Shown one piece after another: positions 33,138 through 41,739 of a DNA stretch of 46,724 bases. The DNA comes from Candidatus Helarchaeota archaeon (GTDB lineage: Archaea > Asgardarchaeota > Lokiarchaeia > Helarchaeales > HEL-GB-A). The notes below the pieces were generated by a model. The model was not told the origin of the DNA. It saw only the letters and a list, made by a program, of their open reading frames with translations, and searched no databases. Each line of letters opens with the position of its first letter. Position 1 is the stretch's first letter. Both the position numbers and the translations under genes were made by a program. The stretch is from contig JABXJT010000036.1 in the NCBI GenBank assembly GCA_013375455.1, forward strand, positions 1 through 46,724, given 5' to 3'.

Positions 33138-33338
33138 CTAGCCGAATCCGCCAACTGAAATTAGAATGAATTGTATGCCGAAAGCAAAAAAAACAGAGAG
33201 CAAGATAATGGCAATAATTGACTTCGATCTTGAAAATCGAAACCCTTTTTCAACATGAACTATGAACCAGATTGTTACTATACTCCCCATAATGATGAAC
33301 ATTATGCCAAGTACCGGATATAAACTTACCCACGCCAT
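33138..33338 (-). CDS. Small two-helix membrane protein
   Basis: A 66-aa protein with two predicted helices (about 5-27 and 40-62) joined by a basic loop (HVEKGFRFSRSKS). No family is recognised. It is 28 bases upstream of the MetE-like gene on the same strand and 17 bases downstream of the 287-aa gene, so it fits in a tightly packed minus-strand unit. Function unknown. Confidence 0.6.
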   Translation of the reverse strand: MAWVSLYPVLGIMFIIMGSIVTIWFIVHVEKGFRFSRSKSIIAIILLSVFFAFGIQFILISVGGFG

Positions 33339-33355
33339 TTTATATCATCACGCTT

Positions 33356-34219
33356 TTACACAATAAAATCTACTTTTTTAGATTGAATTTTGTTATCAAC
33401 ATATACGATTCTTTCAACAAATCCAGCTTTTTTAATTTTTTCTCTGAGCTCTTGAGGAGAAAGTGAATCCCTATCTTCTGGAAAAACTAATTTGTTAATG
33501 GTATATTGATTAATAACCAGCAATTCTGTAAAGGATTGGTGTAGTTGTGGGAAATCTGGGATGACTAATTCAAAGAATTCTGCAAATTCTTCCAAATATC
33601 CGGTCTTAATTCTACAGAATTTGGTCCGTTCAGTTATACATATACCTGTCTTTTGGCATAATTCCGCATTCTTACATTTGATTCTTTTATCTGGTTTACA
33701 TTCTGAATAGGGGTCAGCTTTCCCGAAGGTTTTTTTAAGGGGGGGAATCTTTTCCGCTGCTTTAAACACCCACTCCTTCCCTTTTTCGGGATTAATTGTG
33801 AGCAAGAGATAACAATTTGTGGATAATTTCTCAAATATTTGCGTTATTTCGTCTGGTGAAAGATTTAAATCCATTGGGTAGACCATTAACTTCTTTAAAT
33901 CGCGTTTCCCCTTTTCCCAACCGCTACTTAATGATAACTCTTCTAATTCATTTTGGATCCAATCAAGTTCCACTCTTGGTTGGGTATATATATTCCCCCC
34001 TACTTTATAAGTATCATCAGGTAAATTACTTGCTAAAAAGTAGCCTAACAAATCCTCATACTCGAAACTTGAATTTACTGCCATTGTATTCTTCTTTGTT
34101 GCTTTAGCACGGAGAACGGGTCCCCCATTTGGAAATTCACCTTTGCTAAATTTGATAAAACGCCTATGAACGCTTTGATCTGCTTCGCCTTGTATTAATT
34201 TTGTAAGAAAGTGTTTCAT
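33356..34219 (-). CDS. Hypothetical protein with Cys cluster, NreA neighbour
   Basis: A 287-aa soluble protein with no recognised family. A dense cysteine group lies at about residues 173-202 (C-KPDKRIK-C-KNAEL-C-QKTGI-C, then a further C), suitable for zinc or an iron-sulfur cluster. The rest is mixed alpha/beta. It follows the nreA gene by 29 bases on the same strand, so it may be part of the same DNA-repair operon. No catalytic motif is seen. Confidence 0.7.
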   Translation of the reverse strand: MKHFLTKLIQGEADQSVHRRFIKFSKGEFPNGGPVLRAKATKKNTMAVNSSFEYEDLLGYFLASNLPDDTYKVGGNIYTQPRVELDWIQNELEELSLSSGWEKGKRDLKKLMVYPMDLNLSPDEITQIFEKLSTNCYLLLTINPEKGKEWVFKAAEKIPPLKKTFGKADPYSECKPDKRIKCKNAELCQKTGICITERTKFCRIKTGYLEEFAEFFELVIPDFPQLHQSFTELLVINQYTINKLVFPEDRDSLSPQELREKIKKAGFVERIVYVDNKIQSKKVDFIV

Positions 34220-34248
34220 TATATTTAAACAAGAAGCTTTTTTTTTAA

Positions 34249-35529
34249 TTATTTTGGTTTAATTGATTTAGTTTTAAGCTTAATGTAATCTAATAGAGTC
34301 CGTTGTTTTATGACGTTATCCAAAATTTCACTTTTTTTCATCCAGCTACGTAGAGGCGTATGGAAATTCCTTCCAATGTACTTCAATGCTTGTTTCAATG
34401 TTTCAAAAATTTCAGAGGGTTTCTTAAATGCATCCCTAACAGTTTCTCTAATAACCCACACTCCTAATGGTACAATGTAACCACTGCTGACTTCCCTAAA
34501 TACAACCGCAGTTGCTTGTTTTCTGCATCGAAGTAAATATTCAGCTACCGCTAGACGTGCTGCATAATAAGCACCCGTCACACGTGAGGCGTATGTTTTT
34601 CTTCCTTTGTAGAACTCGGAATCTGCAACTATTACCGGGTCTTTGTGCGGATTGAACGAACTCTTTCCGCTCCACGTTTCTAGCTGTTCAAAACCCCATT
34701 CTTTTGGTAATAGAAGAATATAAAAATTATTATCTAAATATTTCGAGGAAAAAACTTGGTATTTATCGATTTCAGGAAAGTCCTTTAATCTATTAATAAT
34801 GTTCTTACTTATGATGTCATCAGATGCTGTTATTGCCCATCTAGTTGGGACGAGGCGTCGATTCTTTTTAACTCCGAGCAGCCCAGCAGAAAGTACTCGG
34901 ATAATATTAGAAAGCGGTAATCCCTGAGAATACAAATATCCAACAGCAGAATTAGCTTTGAAATCAGTATCTTGAACTGTTTTATCTATGAAAAGATTTA
35001 TTTTAGGGTTTTCAGCCAATCTAAGTTTTTCTATGTGTCCAATGGGTCCCATTGGCTGGCTATGACTGTCAAAAATAATTTTAAATTTAGGTTCTTTCTC
35101 AAATTTGACTTCCGTATCAACCGTATGTTCGGCCATTGCTAGTTCTTGGCTTAATTCAAGGCTTCTACTATCCTGAAATCTTTTCACGTTTACACGAAAC
35201 GCAGACCTTACTAATTTTGTCCGATATGAGACAAGCTCTTCGATTTGTTTGCCATACCACAAATCTGGTCTATCCAAGATTTGTATTTCTTCCCCCTTGC
35301 CTACCATTGGGGGAATCATAGGGCCGACTAATACGTTAGGATAATTGTACCGTCCCACAAAAAAGGCGGGTGGAGAAGATCCAAAGAGATCAGCTGAAGT
35401 AAAGTCGATCTTCTTCATTGGGATTAACGCTTGTTGTTTCATTATAATCGGACATGCGTCTTTTCCGCATAAATTTCGCGAACCCTTGCATAAGACGCAT
35501 AAACCCTTCGCAAGATTTGGTCTGACCAT
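34249..35529 (-). CDS. nreA: Archaeal Nre DNA-repair protein
   Basis: A 426-aa member of the archaeal Nre family (DUF650/DUF651), linked to repair of mitomycin-type DNA damage and known to bind PCNA. The N-terminal zinc-like Cys set (CVLCKGSRNLCGKDACP) is followed by the SSPPAFFVGRYNYPNVLVGP and RPDLWYG segments typical of DUF650. The C-terminal half has VPTRWAITASDD, VIADSEFY and TYASRVTGAYYAARLAVAEYLLRCRKQA. A PIP-box-like sequence QRTLLDYI (409-416) lies near the end, fitting PCNA interaction. It is divergent from a GNAT gene and upstream of the Cys-cluster gene. Confidence 0.93.
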   Translation of the reverse strand: MVRPNLAKGLCVLCKGSRNLCGKDACPIIMKQQALIPMKKIDFTSADLFGSSPPAFFVGRYNYPNVLVGPMIPPMVGKGEEIQILDRPDLWYGKQIEELVSYRTKLVRSAFRVNVKRFQDSRSLELSQELAMAEHTVDTEVKFEKEPKFKIIFDSHSQPMGPIGHIEKLRLAENPKINLFIDKTVQDTDFKANSAVGYLYSQGLPLSNIIRVLSAGLLGVKKNRRLVPTRWAITASDDIISKNIINRLKDFPEIDKYQVFSSKYLDNNFYILLLPKEWGFEQLETWSGKSSFNPHKDPVIVADSEFYKGRKTYASRVTGAYYAARLAVAEYLLRCRKQATAVVFREVSSGYIVPLGVWVIRETVRDAFKKPSEIFETLKQALKYIGRNFHTPLRSWMKKSEILDNVIKQRTLLDYIKLKTKSIKPK

Positions 35530-35650
35530 TTTTCCGCCTGAAATTCCTTTTAGCTTATTAGGAATTTGTTTTAGGATTATATATATAATGAGGATAAATC
35601 AGATAAATAAAGGGACCCCAATATGAAACAATCAATGGGTTGAATCCAAG

Positions 35651-36109
35651 ATGAAGGTCAGATTTCGTAATTATCGTGAATCAGATTATGAGGCCACCAC
35701 TGAGTTGATGCGCCAACTTTCAGAAGAAGCATATAAAGTCAAATTTGACGAGGAAAAATGGAGAAAGGCCAGTCGATTGCGCTACTTTAGCCCAGACTCG
35801 AGAGGACAGACTATCATTGCCGAAGATGATGAAAATGGGGAAGTAATTGGGATGGGGTTCATAACTGCTAAATTGGAATCAACTGGTTTATATGTAGGAT
35901 ATTTAAACGACTTTATCATCCGAAAAGATTACATTGGTCATGGTATTGGCATGGATATGGCCTTTAAAGCAATTGATATTCTCGAAAATTGGAAGGTTAA
36001 TAGGATTCGAATTAACATCTTAATGGAAGTCAAGGAATATATGTTAAAATTAGTGGAAAAAGTTGGATTTCGTCCTACTTATATCGTCGCAGAAAAAATC
36101 TATCAATAA
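35651..36109 (+). CDS. GNAT family N-acetyltransferase
   Basis: A 152-aa acetyltransferase. After the N-terminal RNYRESDYEATTELMRQL helix, the acetyl-CoA region is YVGYLNDFIIRKDYIGHGIGMDMAFKAIDI, where GHGIGMDM is a variant of the Q/R-x2-G-x-G/A loop. The late strand with RINILM and the FRPTY end complete the fold. The substrate is unknown. Its stop overlaps the end of the convergent VWA gene by a few bases. Confidence 0.82.
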   Translation: MKVRFRNYRESDYEATTELMRQLSEEAYKVKFDEEKWRKASRLRYFSPDSRGQTIIAEDDENGEVIGMGFITAKLESTGLYVGYLNDFIIRKDYIGHGIGMDMAFKAIDILENWKVNRIRINILMEVKEYMLKLVEKVGFRPTYIVAEKIYQ

Positions 36110-38196
36110 TGAGAAGCGTCAATCAATTCTTTACATTTAGGACAATTATACTTACCTGGTTTAGAAACGCTGAACCAATTCTTACACTTCTTGCATTGAA
36201 TGGCAAGCTTTAATGGTTTATTGCAGTGTGGGCAGGGGAATTGAGAAAATTTCTCAACTTCGAACCAAACTTGGCAAGAAGCACAACGAAGTTTCACCCT
36301 TTCCAGGGGTTTTTGTGGAACTTCGGGTGTAATTTTTTGTTGTTTTTCCTCGAATTTTTGAATTATGGTTTCAATCTGAGGTAATTCTTCGATTTTCTTC
36401 TTTCGTCCTCTTTTAGGCTTTTTCGGGACAGCTAATGTCCTTGCCGTTCCGATATCAGCCTCCTTTGAAACCAGAGTAGGTATTTCCACTGTTTTGCCCG
36501 TGTACGGATTTTCTATGCTGACGATAGGGGGTTCCTCCCGTGGGGAAGGGCTCGGTGGAGTAGGTTCTTGTACAATGCTGGTGGCTGATGGAAGAGATTC
36601 TGCAGTTTCTGCTGGTTGGGCTGGTTCAAGAATGGCGGAAGTCTCAATTGGGGCTTTAGGAATATCAAGTCTCTTATCAATAGAAATCTTGGAATAGGGT
36701 CTATTTCTTAGTAATTGAAGATATCGTACTACATCTTCTAAAAGTCGCTGGTCTAATTTGTTTCGATCGGTAGTATCAATTGGAGACTTATAATTGACAT
36801 CTATAATGAATTCAAAATCGATTAACTTATCTGATTCCACTTTAATTTCAGGATGCCTTGCTATCACTTCTTTTATTTGTTGGATATCTGCCAATACAAC
36901 TTTACACCAATTTTCAAATTGAATTAAATCCAGTAGAAAAATACCCCGGTCGATATTAGGTTTTGAGAACCAACCCAGGACATCTCGCAAGATAAAACCA
37001 GAGCAGGTACGATCTACCCAATCTATTTTGGGAATTAATTCCTTACAGATAATTTCATTCATTCCACTTACAATATTACAGTTGAAATCGCGAGATCCCC
37101 AATTTTCCCAGGAAAGATATAGCTCCTTCTTTTCATCAGCTAAATCTGCGACTAATTTCACCTGTCCGTGTTCAAGGAAAAAATCTCCCACTTTGGCCCC
37201 AAATTTAGATGCTTTTATTCCCTCACTTTCTTCTGCCTTACTGGAAGATTCAACAGCTTGAACCCCTTTTGGTTTTCCCTTCTTTTTAATAGGAATGCGC
37301 GTGGTTACCTCTTCTGGAAGTTTTAATAGAAACAAACAGTGAGGACAACGAAAGACACTGGCCTCTACCATTTTACTTTCTTCTGACCATTTTTTCGCAC
37401 AACACAGGTGCATGTAAGTTTTACAATAGGGGCAGAGCCTACCACAGTCAGGGGTTTCACAAATGCCACAACTATCCATTCTACAAATGATACATTTTTC
37501 TTCTTCTATTTTGCTTATATGTTTAATTGCATCTAAAATTTCATCCGTTAATTCATTCGGATTCAGCAAATCTGCGGCTATCAAATGCAATTTAGGCATA
37601 GTCTTTTTTAACTCGAAAACATCTTTCTTATGGGATAATGTCCTCAGAATCATCATTAACATATTTTCATTCGTAGCTTGATGGTAATCTCCTATGATGG
37701 ATACCGATTCGAGGATGTTATGCCCCCAGGTTGCGCGGGATGCAGAAATTTCTAATGCATCTACTAACACCCCTACTTCGCCCATAATTCGGGCTTTTTC
37801 CAAGGGATCAATCGTTCCCAACCACGGCTTACCATCAGAAATAACAATTACTCGATTAATGTTACTGCCTTGTTTCAATATTTGGTCTGAAACAACATGA
37901 AGCGCAACTGCGAGCCCTTCACCAAGGCTGGATATGCCTTGAGGACTCACGCTTTTGATTGCATTTATAATCTGTTCTGGATTGTTTGTGAGTTCTTGAA
38001 CAATTTTAGCATTGGTAGAAAAGGTAACTAAAGCGAAACGGTCATCTTTATCGATGTCATTCTTTATCTCGATGAATGAAACGAGGGCGTTTTTGACGGC
38101 TTCTAAACGCGATGGATTGAAATCTCTCCTCGCCATGCTGCGAGAAACATCCAAGCAAATAACGGTATCCTCAGTATCGAAATCCTTCTGTGTCAT
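36103..38196 (-). CDS. VWA domain protein with RING-like and zinc-ribbon domains
   Basis: A 697-aa multidomain protein. Residues 8-180 are a von Willebrand factor A domain with the metal-ion MIDAS motif DVSRS (D16, S18, S20) and a later ISDGKPW. Residues 233-295 form a RING-like zinc module: CIIC, CGIC, CPYC, then MHLCC and CPHC, a C-x2-C...H-x2-C...CPxC pattern. A 320-500 region has no family match. A proline-rich linker and a basic patch (KRGRKKK) follow. At the end are two zinc ribbons (CASC...CPHC and CKKC...CPKC). VWA plus a RING-like end recalls the TFIIH p44/Ssl1 layout and ubiquitin-type E3 scaffolds. Its role here is unproven. Confidence 0.8.
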   Translation of the reverse strand: MTQKDFDTEDTVICLDVSRSMARRDFNPSRLEAVKNALVSFIEIKNDIDKDDRFALVTFSTNAKIVQELTNNPEQIINAIKSVSPQGISSLGEGLAVALHVVSDQILKQGSNINRVIVISDGKPWLGTIDPLEKARIMGEVGVLVDALEISASRATWGHNILESVSIIGDYHQATNENMLMMILRTLSHKKDVFELKKTMPKLHLIAADLLNPNELTDEILDAIKHISKIEEEKCIICRMDSCGICETPDCGRLCPYCKTYMHLCCAKKWSEESKMVEASVFRCPHCLFLLKLPEEVTTRIPIKKKGKPKGVQAVESSSKAEESEGIKASKFGAKVGDFFLEHGQVKLVADLADEKKELYLSWENWGSRDFNCNIVSGMNEIICKELIPKIDWVDRTCSGFILRDVLGWFSKPNIDRGIFLLDLIQFENWCKVVLADIQQIKEVIARHPEIKVESDKLIDFEFIIDVNYKSPIDTTDRNKLDQRLLEDVVRYLQLLRNRPYSKISIDKRLDIPKAPIETSAILEPAQPAETAESLPSATSIVQEPTPPSPSPREEPPIVSIENPYTGKTVEIPTLVSKEADIGTARTLAVPKKPKRGRKKKIEELPQIETIIQKFEEKQQKITPEVPQKPLERVKLRCASCQVWFEVEKFSQFPCPHCNKPLKLAIQCKKCKNWFSVSKPGKYNCPKCKELIDASHY

Positions 38197-38277
38197 TCTA
38201 TTAAAATCCTGAATATGCCTTATAATATCTAAGTTTTTTTACTTTAAGTAATTTTTTAGTAAATTTTTAAGCGCATC

Positions 38278-39396
38278 TCAACTTACGGGCTCCCATAAAA
38301 TACCTAATTTTGTGGCATGTTCTTTAGCTTCACTTAATTCCTTACCAGTCGGACGTCGATTTATTTCAGAATAGTTATGCGCTTGATAGCAAGGTCGGTA
38401 CTGCCCCATGATATTAACTACAGCCTTTGGAGTATTTTCGGCAATCCAGTCTAAAATGGGTTTCGTGCAACACTTAACGTGGTTGGGCATTACAAGGTGT
38501 CGAATAATCATTTCCCCACTCCCCTCATCGTGTGCCATCTTATGATTGCGCGCCACTGCTTCAAAGAAATGCGGGACTTTTGAATAGTTCTTTGCACAAT
38601 CATCGGGTTCGTCCCTACCCGGTCCCCACTTGAAATCAGGGAGCCAGAAATCCATTAATTCTAATGTTAATTTCATAGTCTCTTTTGAACAATACATGTT
38701 ACTATTCCAAAGTTGGGTGATGACTTCAGTTTGGAATTTAAAGGATTCAATAATCACGTAAGTATTCGGAAGTGGAGTGACATAATTGATATTTTTCACT
38801 TTCTCACGAGCCAGTTCATTGGCTATGGCTGCCAATTTGCGTCCATTAGCTGATACGGTCCAGCTAGGTGTCTGGGAAATGTCTGAATTTTGGCAAAACA
38901 CGCATTTAAAGCTGCAAGATTCAAAAAAAATCGTGCCTGAAGGAATCAGTGGGGCTTCTTCGCCCATGTGGTGAAACCAACTTGATACGAATGCTTCGGA
39001 ACCTAACCGGCAAGTTCCTTTCTTTTCTTCTCGATTGACTTCACATCTTCTGTCACAAAAATGACAATTACGAAGAATTCTACTGGCTAACTCGATTTTA
39101 AGATCGAGGAAGGACGTTTGAGGAGTATCTAGCTTGTTAAAGTAATTTACGGAGTCTGGCTGATCATCTAATTCTTGAAGAAGCGTGGTAAATTTCCCTG
39201 CCGTGCGATCGTGTTCTGCCCAGAGCTTTTCTGTAGGAATTGAAGCATCTAATGCTGTTGATATGGCGACTTTTTTGGTAATCAAGTAGCGGGGAATTTT
39301 TTCTTTTTTTATTATGGCAAAATAACGGCTAAACCTGGAAAGAATTTCTCTATTCTTCCAAACTCGGGTTGCATCCGGTCTCATTACTTTCCACAA
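38278..39396 (-). CDS. Radical SAM protein, COG1313-like (PflA-related)
   Basis: A 372-aa radical-SAM enzyme that reductively cleaves S-adenosylmethionine at a [4Fe-4S] cluster. The cluster motif CSFKCVFCQN (C-x3-C-x2-C) is about residues 160-169. It is preceded by a second Cys group (CHFCDRRCEVN...GTCRLG, residues 113-134), as in the COG1313 subgroup related to pyruvate-formate-lyase activating enzyme. Conserved later segments are IIRHLVMPNHVKCC and the terminal VVNIMGQYRPCYQAHNYSEINRRPTG. The target is unknown for the subgroup. It follows the DUF2240 gene by 18 bases and is probably co-transcribed with it. Confidence 0.88.
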   Translation of the reverse strand: MWKVMRPDATRVWKNREILSRFSRYFAIIKKEKIPRYLITKKVAISTALDASIPTEKLWAEHDRTAGKFTTLLQELDDQPDSVNYFNKLDTPQTSFLDLKIELASRILRNCHFCDRRCEVNREEKKGTCRLGSEAFVSSWFHHMGEEAPLIPSGTIFFESCSFKCVFCQNSDISQTPSWTVSANGRKLAAIANELAREKVKNINYVTPLPNTYVIIESFKFQTEVITQLWNSNMYCSKETMKLTLELMDFWLPDFKWGPGRDEPDDCAKNYSKVPHFFEAVARNHKMAHDEGSGEMIIRHLVMPNHVKCCTKPILDWIAENTPKAVVNIMGQYRPCYQAHNYSEINRRPTGKELSEAKEHATKLGILWEPVS

Positions 39397-39414
39397 TGAA
39401 ATTCCAGCCTTAGA

Positions 39415-39984
39415 TTATCGAAAAAAATCTTGAATGCTTTTTTGCCCCTTCTTTTTTGCCTTCTTTTTCCCTTTTGGTTTCTTTTTTGGAGGTAGTTTTT
39501 CCTCCGTTACCTGCTCTTCTTTTTTATCTTTTTTTACGGCTTTTGGTTTCTTCTTTTTCTCTGCAGATATTTTTGATTCAACGGGCTTTTTAGGTTTGCT
39601 GCTGGAAAAAGGTGTCCTTGCAGCAGGTTTAGGCAATTTAATTTTTTTAACTATTTTTGGTTCATACTTAATAGAAGCATCCAGTGGAATTAATTCCACC
39701 ATCGGAGTCTTTTGCAAATTTGAAAAGTTGGGTCGCCACGTCGGAGGAAAAAACTTAGGTTGCCACAGTTCAAATTTAGCCATGATGAGGTTCGTTTTCT
39801 CCGATCTTTCAATCCAGCCTTTTTCTAAAGCAAAATGGACTAATTTCCGAGCGGTACTCACGTCACAATTGGGTAACGCTGCGTCGAAACTAAGCGTGAA
39901 AATAAACGTGTTCAAATCCATTTCCTTCATATTATACACACGAAATGGTATTGATATTGCCCATAATGCATCTCTTTTTTCCAT
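39415..39984 (-). CDS. DUF2240-like winged-helix protein with C-terminal PCNA-binding tail
   Basis: A 189-aa protein. Residues 1-100 match the archaeal DUF2240 pattern: WAISIPFRVYNMKEMDLNTFIFTLSFD, then ARKLVHFALEKGWIERS and the proline-rich FFPPTWRPNF. A long, very basic, Lys/Pro-rich linker of about 70 residues follows. The protein ends QKSIQDFFR, a textbook PIP box (Q-x2-I-x2-F-F) for binding the sliding clamp PCNA. The probable role is in replication or repair at the fork; only the PIP motif directly supports this. It sits between the HAD phosphatase (20 bases) and the radical SAM gene. Confidence 0.82.
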   Translation of the reverse strand: MEKRDALWAISIPFRVYNMKEMDLNTFIFTLSFDAALPNCDVSTARKLVHFALEKGWIERSEKTNLIMAKFELWQPKFFPPTWRPNFSNLQKTPMVELIPLDASIKYEPKIVKKIKLPKPAARTPFSSSKPKKPVESKISAEKKKKPKAVKKDKKEEQVTEEKLPPKKKPKGKKKAKKKGQKSIQDFFR

Positions 39985-40004
39985 TATTCTTCTTTACTCC
40001 ATTA

Positions 40005-40652
40005 TTATTCCAATTTGGATAATATTTTAGACAAAACTTCTAATAAATCTCCATTTTCAACGATAACATCCGCTGATTTTGCTACTTGATCATTATTCGG
40101 ATTGAAAGCGATGCTGTATCCTACTTCTTTGAAGAGAGGTATGTCATTCTCACCATCACCAATTGCAATGCAATTCGTTAATTCAATCTGGCGAGGTTTT
40201 AAAAATTCCTGTAAAACGAGATGTTTATCATCATAACTTACTTTTACTTCAATTTCTCCCGTGAGCTTGTTATCCTCGCCAATGATAGGGGCATTTGCAA
40301 TGGCATAATCGAATTGAAATTTATCTTTGACACTATCAGCAAGAAATGAGAGGCCCGAAGACAAGATTAATAAAGTTAAATTTCGTTTTTTCAATTCTTT
40401 AACGACTCTATCAATGTTCGGACGTACTTTAATTTGTTGAACAATGGAATTAAGTTCATCAATTGTAGTATTTTTCCATAATCCGACATCTAGATCAGCC
40501 CATTCTTGATAATTAATCTTGCCCGAAAAAAACATCTTTCTGTGTTTTTTTGCCTGCTCCCATACACCTAAATATCGGTGAATGTAGGACCATGAATCAT
40601 CCTTCTCGGTTAAACATCCATCTAAGTCAAAACAGACTAGCTTGAAATTCAT
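40005..40652 (-). CDS. HAD-family phosphatase, phosphoserine phosphatase-like
   Basis: A 215-aa HAD hydrolase that transfers phosphate through an aspartyl intermediate. Motif I is FDLDGCLTEKDD, motif II is LLILSSGLSF with its conserved Ser, and motifs III/IV are the Lys before AIGDGENDIPLF. The cap between motifs I and II is helical, as in SerB. Phosphoserine is a likely but unproven substrate, and no serine-pathway gene is nearby. It lies 15 bases after the Cys-cluster gene in the same operon. Confidence 0.85.
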   Translation of the reverse strand: MNFKLVCFDLDGCLTEKDDSWSYIHRYLGVWEQAKKHRKMFFSGKINYQEWADLDVGLWKNTTIDELNSIVQQIKVRPNIDRVVKELKKRNLTLLILSSGLSFLADSVKDKFQFDYAIANAPIIGEDNKLTGEIEVKVSYDDKHLVLQEFLKPRQIELTNCIAIGDGENDIPLFKEVGYSIAFNPNNDQVAKSADVIVENGDLLEVLSKILSKLE

Positions 40653-40667
40653 AATCTATTGTCCTAC

Positions 40668-41258
40668 TTATTTTATTTCAGCAAGTCGAATTCGTTTCAT
40701 ATTTTTCGTTTCTTCCGTGATTTCGACAGGTACTTTCACAGGAACTTTGATTTTTCCTTCAATTTCTAATTGTTGTATTTGATCTGTAATAGCATTTCCC
40801 TTAATTTGAATCTCACGTGCAAATTGAAATTCATCACTAAAAACGTCACTCACCTCATAATAATCCAAATTCTTTAATTTTGCACTATTTTGTTGGACGA
40901 AAGTGCATTCAGGTTTCAACATAATACCCGTCGTATCACCAATACGATGAACTAAGAGAGGGTATGACCTACAAGTAATGGGACGTTGCTCATGGATAAT
41001 ACATCCCATTTGATGAAATGGACATCCTTCTTTACCTAGTTGTAAAGTATAGGTTGTTATGATTAATCTGTTATTTAATTCATCAAAATACATGAGATCA
41101 GGTTCTAACTGGATTTCCAGACTTTTTTGGGCGGCTAACTTCTTGATTCTATCTACTTCATCTAAATATATTGGGATGTATGCGATCTCTGCCCCAAAAT
41201 GTTCGGGAGTACAACAATTCAAACATCGCATGCACTGAAAGGAGATTGTTTCATCCAT
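40668..41258 (-). CDS. YkgJ-type zinc/iron-chelating Cys-cluster protein
   Basis: A 196-aa protein of the YkgJ/CxxCxxCC family. The N-terminus has CMRCLNCC, and the second part has CPFHQMGCIIHEQRPITCRSYPL, the conserved C...C-x-I-H-x3-R-P-x2-C-R-x-Y-P core. Family members bind a metal and some act as oxidoreductase or maturation factors; no specific role is known. The gene start overlaps the end of the upstream gene by 8 bases, indicating one transcript with it. Confidence 0.88.
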   Translation of the reverse strand: MDETISFQCMRCLNCCTPEHFGAEIAYIPIYLDEVDRIKKLAAQKSLEIQLEPDLMYFDELNNRLIITTYTLQLGKEGCPFHQMGCIIHEQRPITCRSYPLLVHRIGDTTGIMLKPECTFVQQNSAKLKNLDYYEVSDVFSDEFQFAREIQIKGNAITDQIQQLEIEGKIKVPVKVPVEITEETKNMKRIRLAEIK

Positions 41259-41739
41259 AAGATATTACCCATTCACATGCATCATGTCCATCAGGAAGCG
41301 ATTTTTCTAATAGAAATTCTATTTTGGGATTGAATGATTTCGCCCATTCAGGAAAGATTACTTTATCAACAATATCGCATCGAACGAGATTTTCTCTGTT
41401 GGATCGTTTGAGATTCTCCCACCACGGACAAAAGGTTACCTGAATGAAAGCCTTTTTCGGTGATTTATCTTTGATATCAAATTTAGTTCCATCAATCGAA
41501 CATAAATACTCAAGAACTTGAAGAAATGAATCAAGATCCGTTTTTGTTATAGAGAGTGCTTTTTTGATCCGCTTGATGATTATGGGGCCATAGCGTTTCC
41601 ACACGGCAATATCTATCTCAAACGCTTCATCGAACCCAATTTTTTCCTCCACCTCGAGAAACCAAAGACCGTCAATTGCAGTTAACGCAGATCTCATTAA
41701 CTTAACAAACCGTTCATCCACTTCAGGCTTTTGTTTCAT
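41251..41739 (-). CDS. Hypothetical DUF6125-like protein
   Basis: A soluble protein of 162 aa when started at ATG 41739 (MKQKPEVDERF). The longer frame adds 13 basic residues inside the upstream gene and is less likely; GAGG lies about 12 bases before 41739. It has a helical start (LMRSALTAIDGLWFLEVEEKIGFDEAFEIDIAVWKRYG), then a segment FCPWWENLKRSNRENLVRCDIVDKVIFPEWA. That pattern, with a Cys-Pro-Trp-Trp and a later Cys, resembles small archaeal proteins grouped as DUF6125. The function of that group is not established. It overlaps the membrane gene upstream and the YkgJ-type gene downstream. Confidence 0.6.
   Translation of the reverse strand: MKQKPEVDERFVKLMRSALTAIDGLWFLEVEEKIGFDEAFEIDIAVWKRYGPIIIKRIKKALSITKTDLDSFLQVLEYLCSIDGTKFDIKDKSPKKAFIQVTFCPWWENLKRSNRENLVRCDIVDKVIFPEWAKSFNPKIEFLLEKSLPDGHDACEWVISYG

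Noticed and set aside
39434..40030. A 198-aa plus-strand frame, very Phe-rich
   Set aside because: It is the complement of the lysine-rich linker of the DUF2240 gene, where Lys codons read as Phe.
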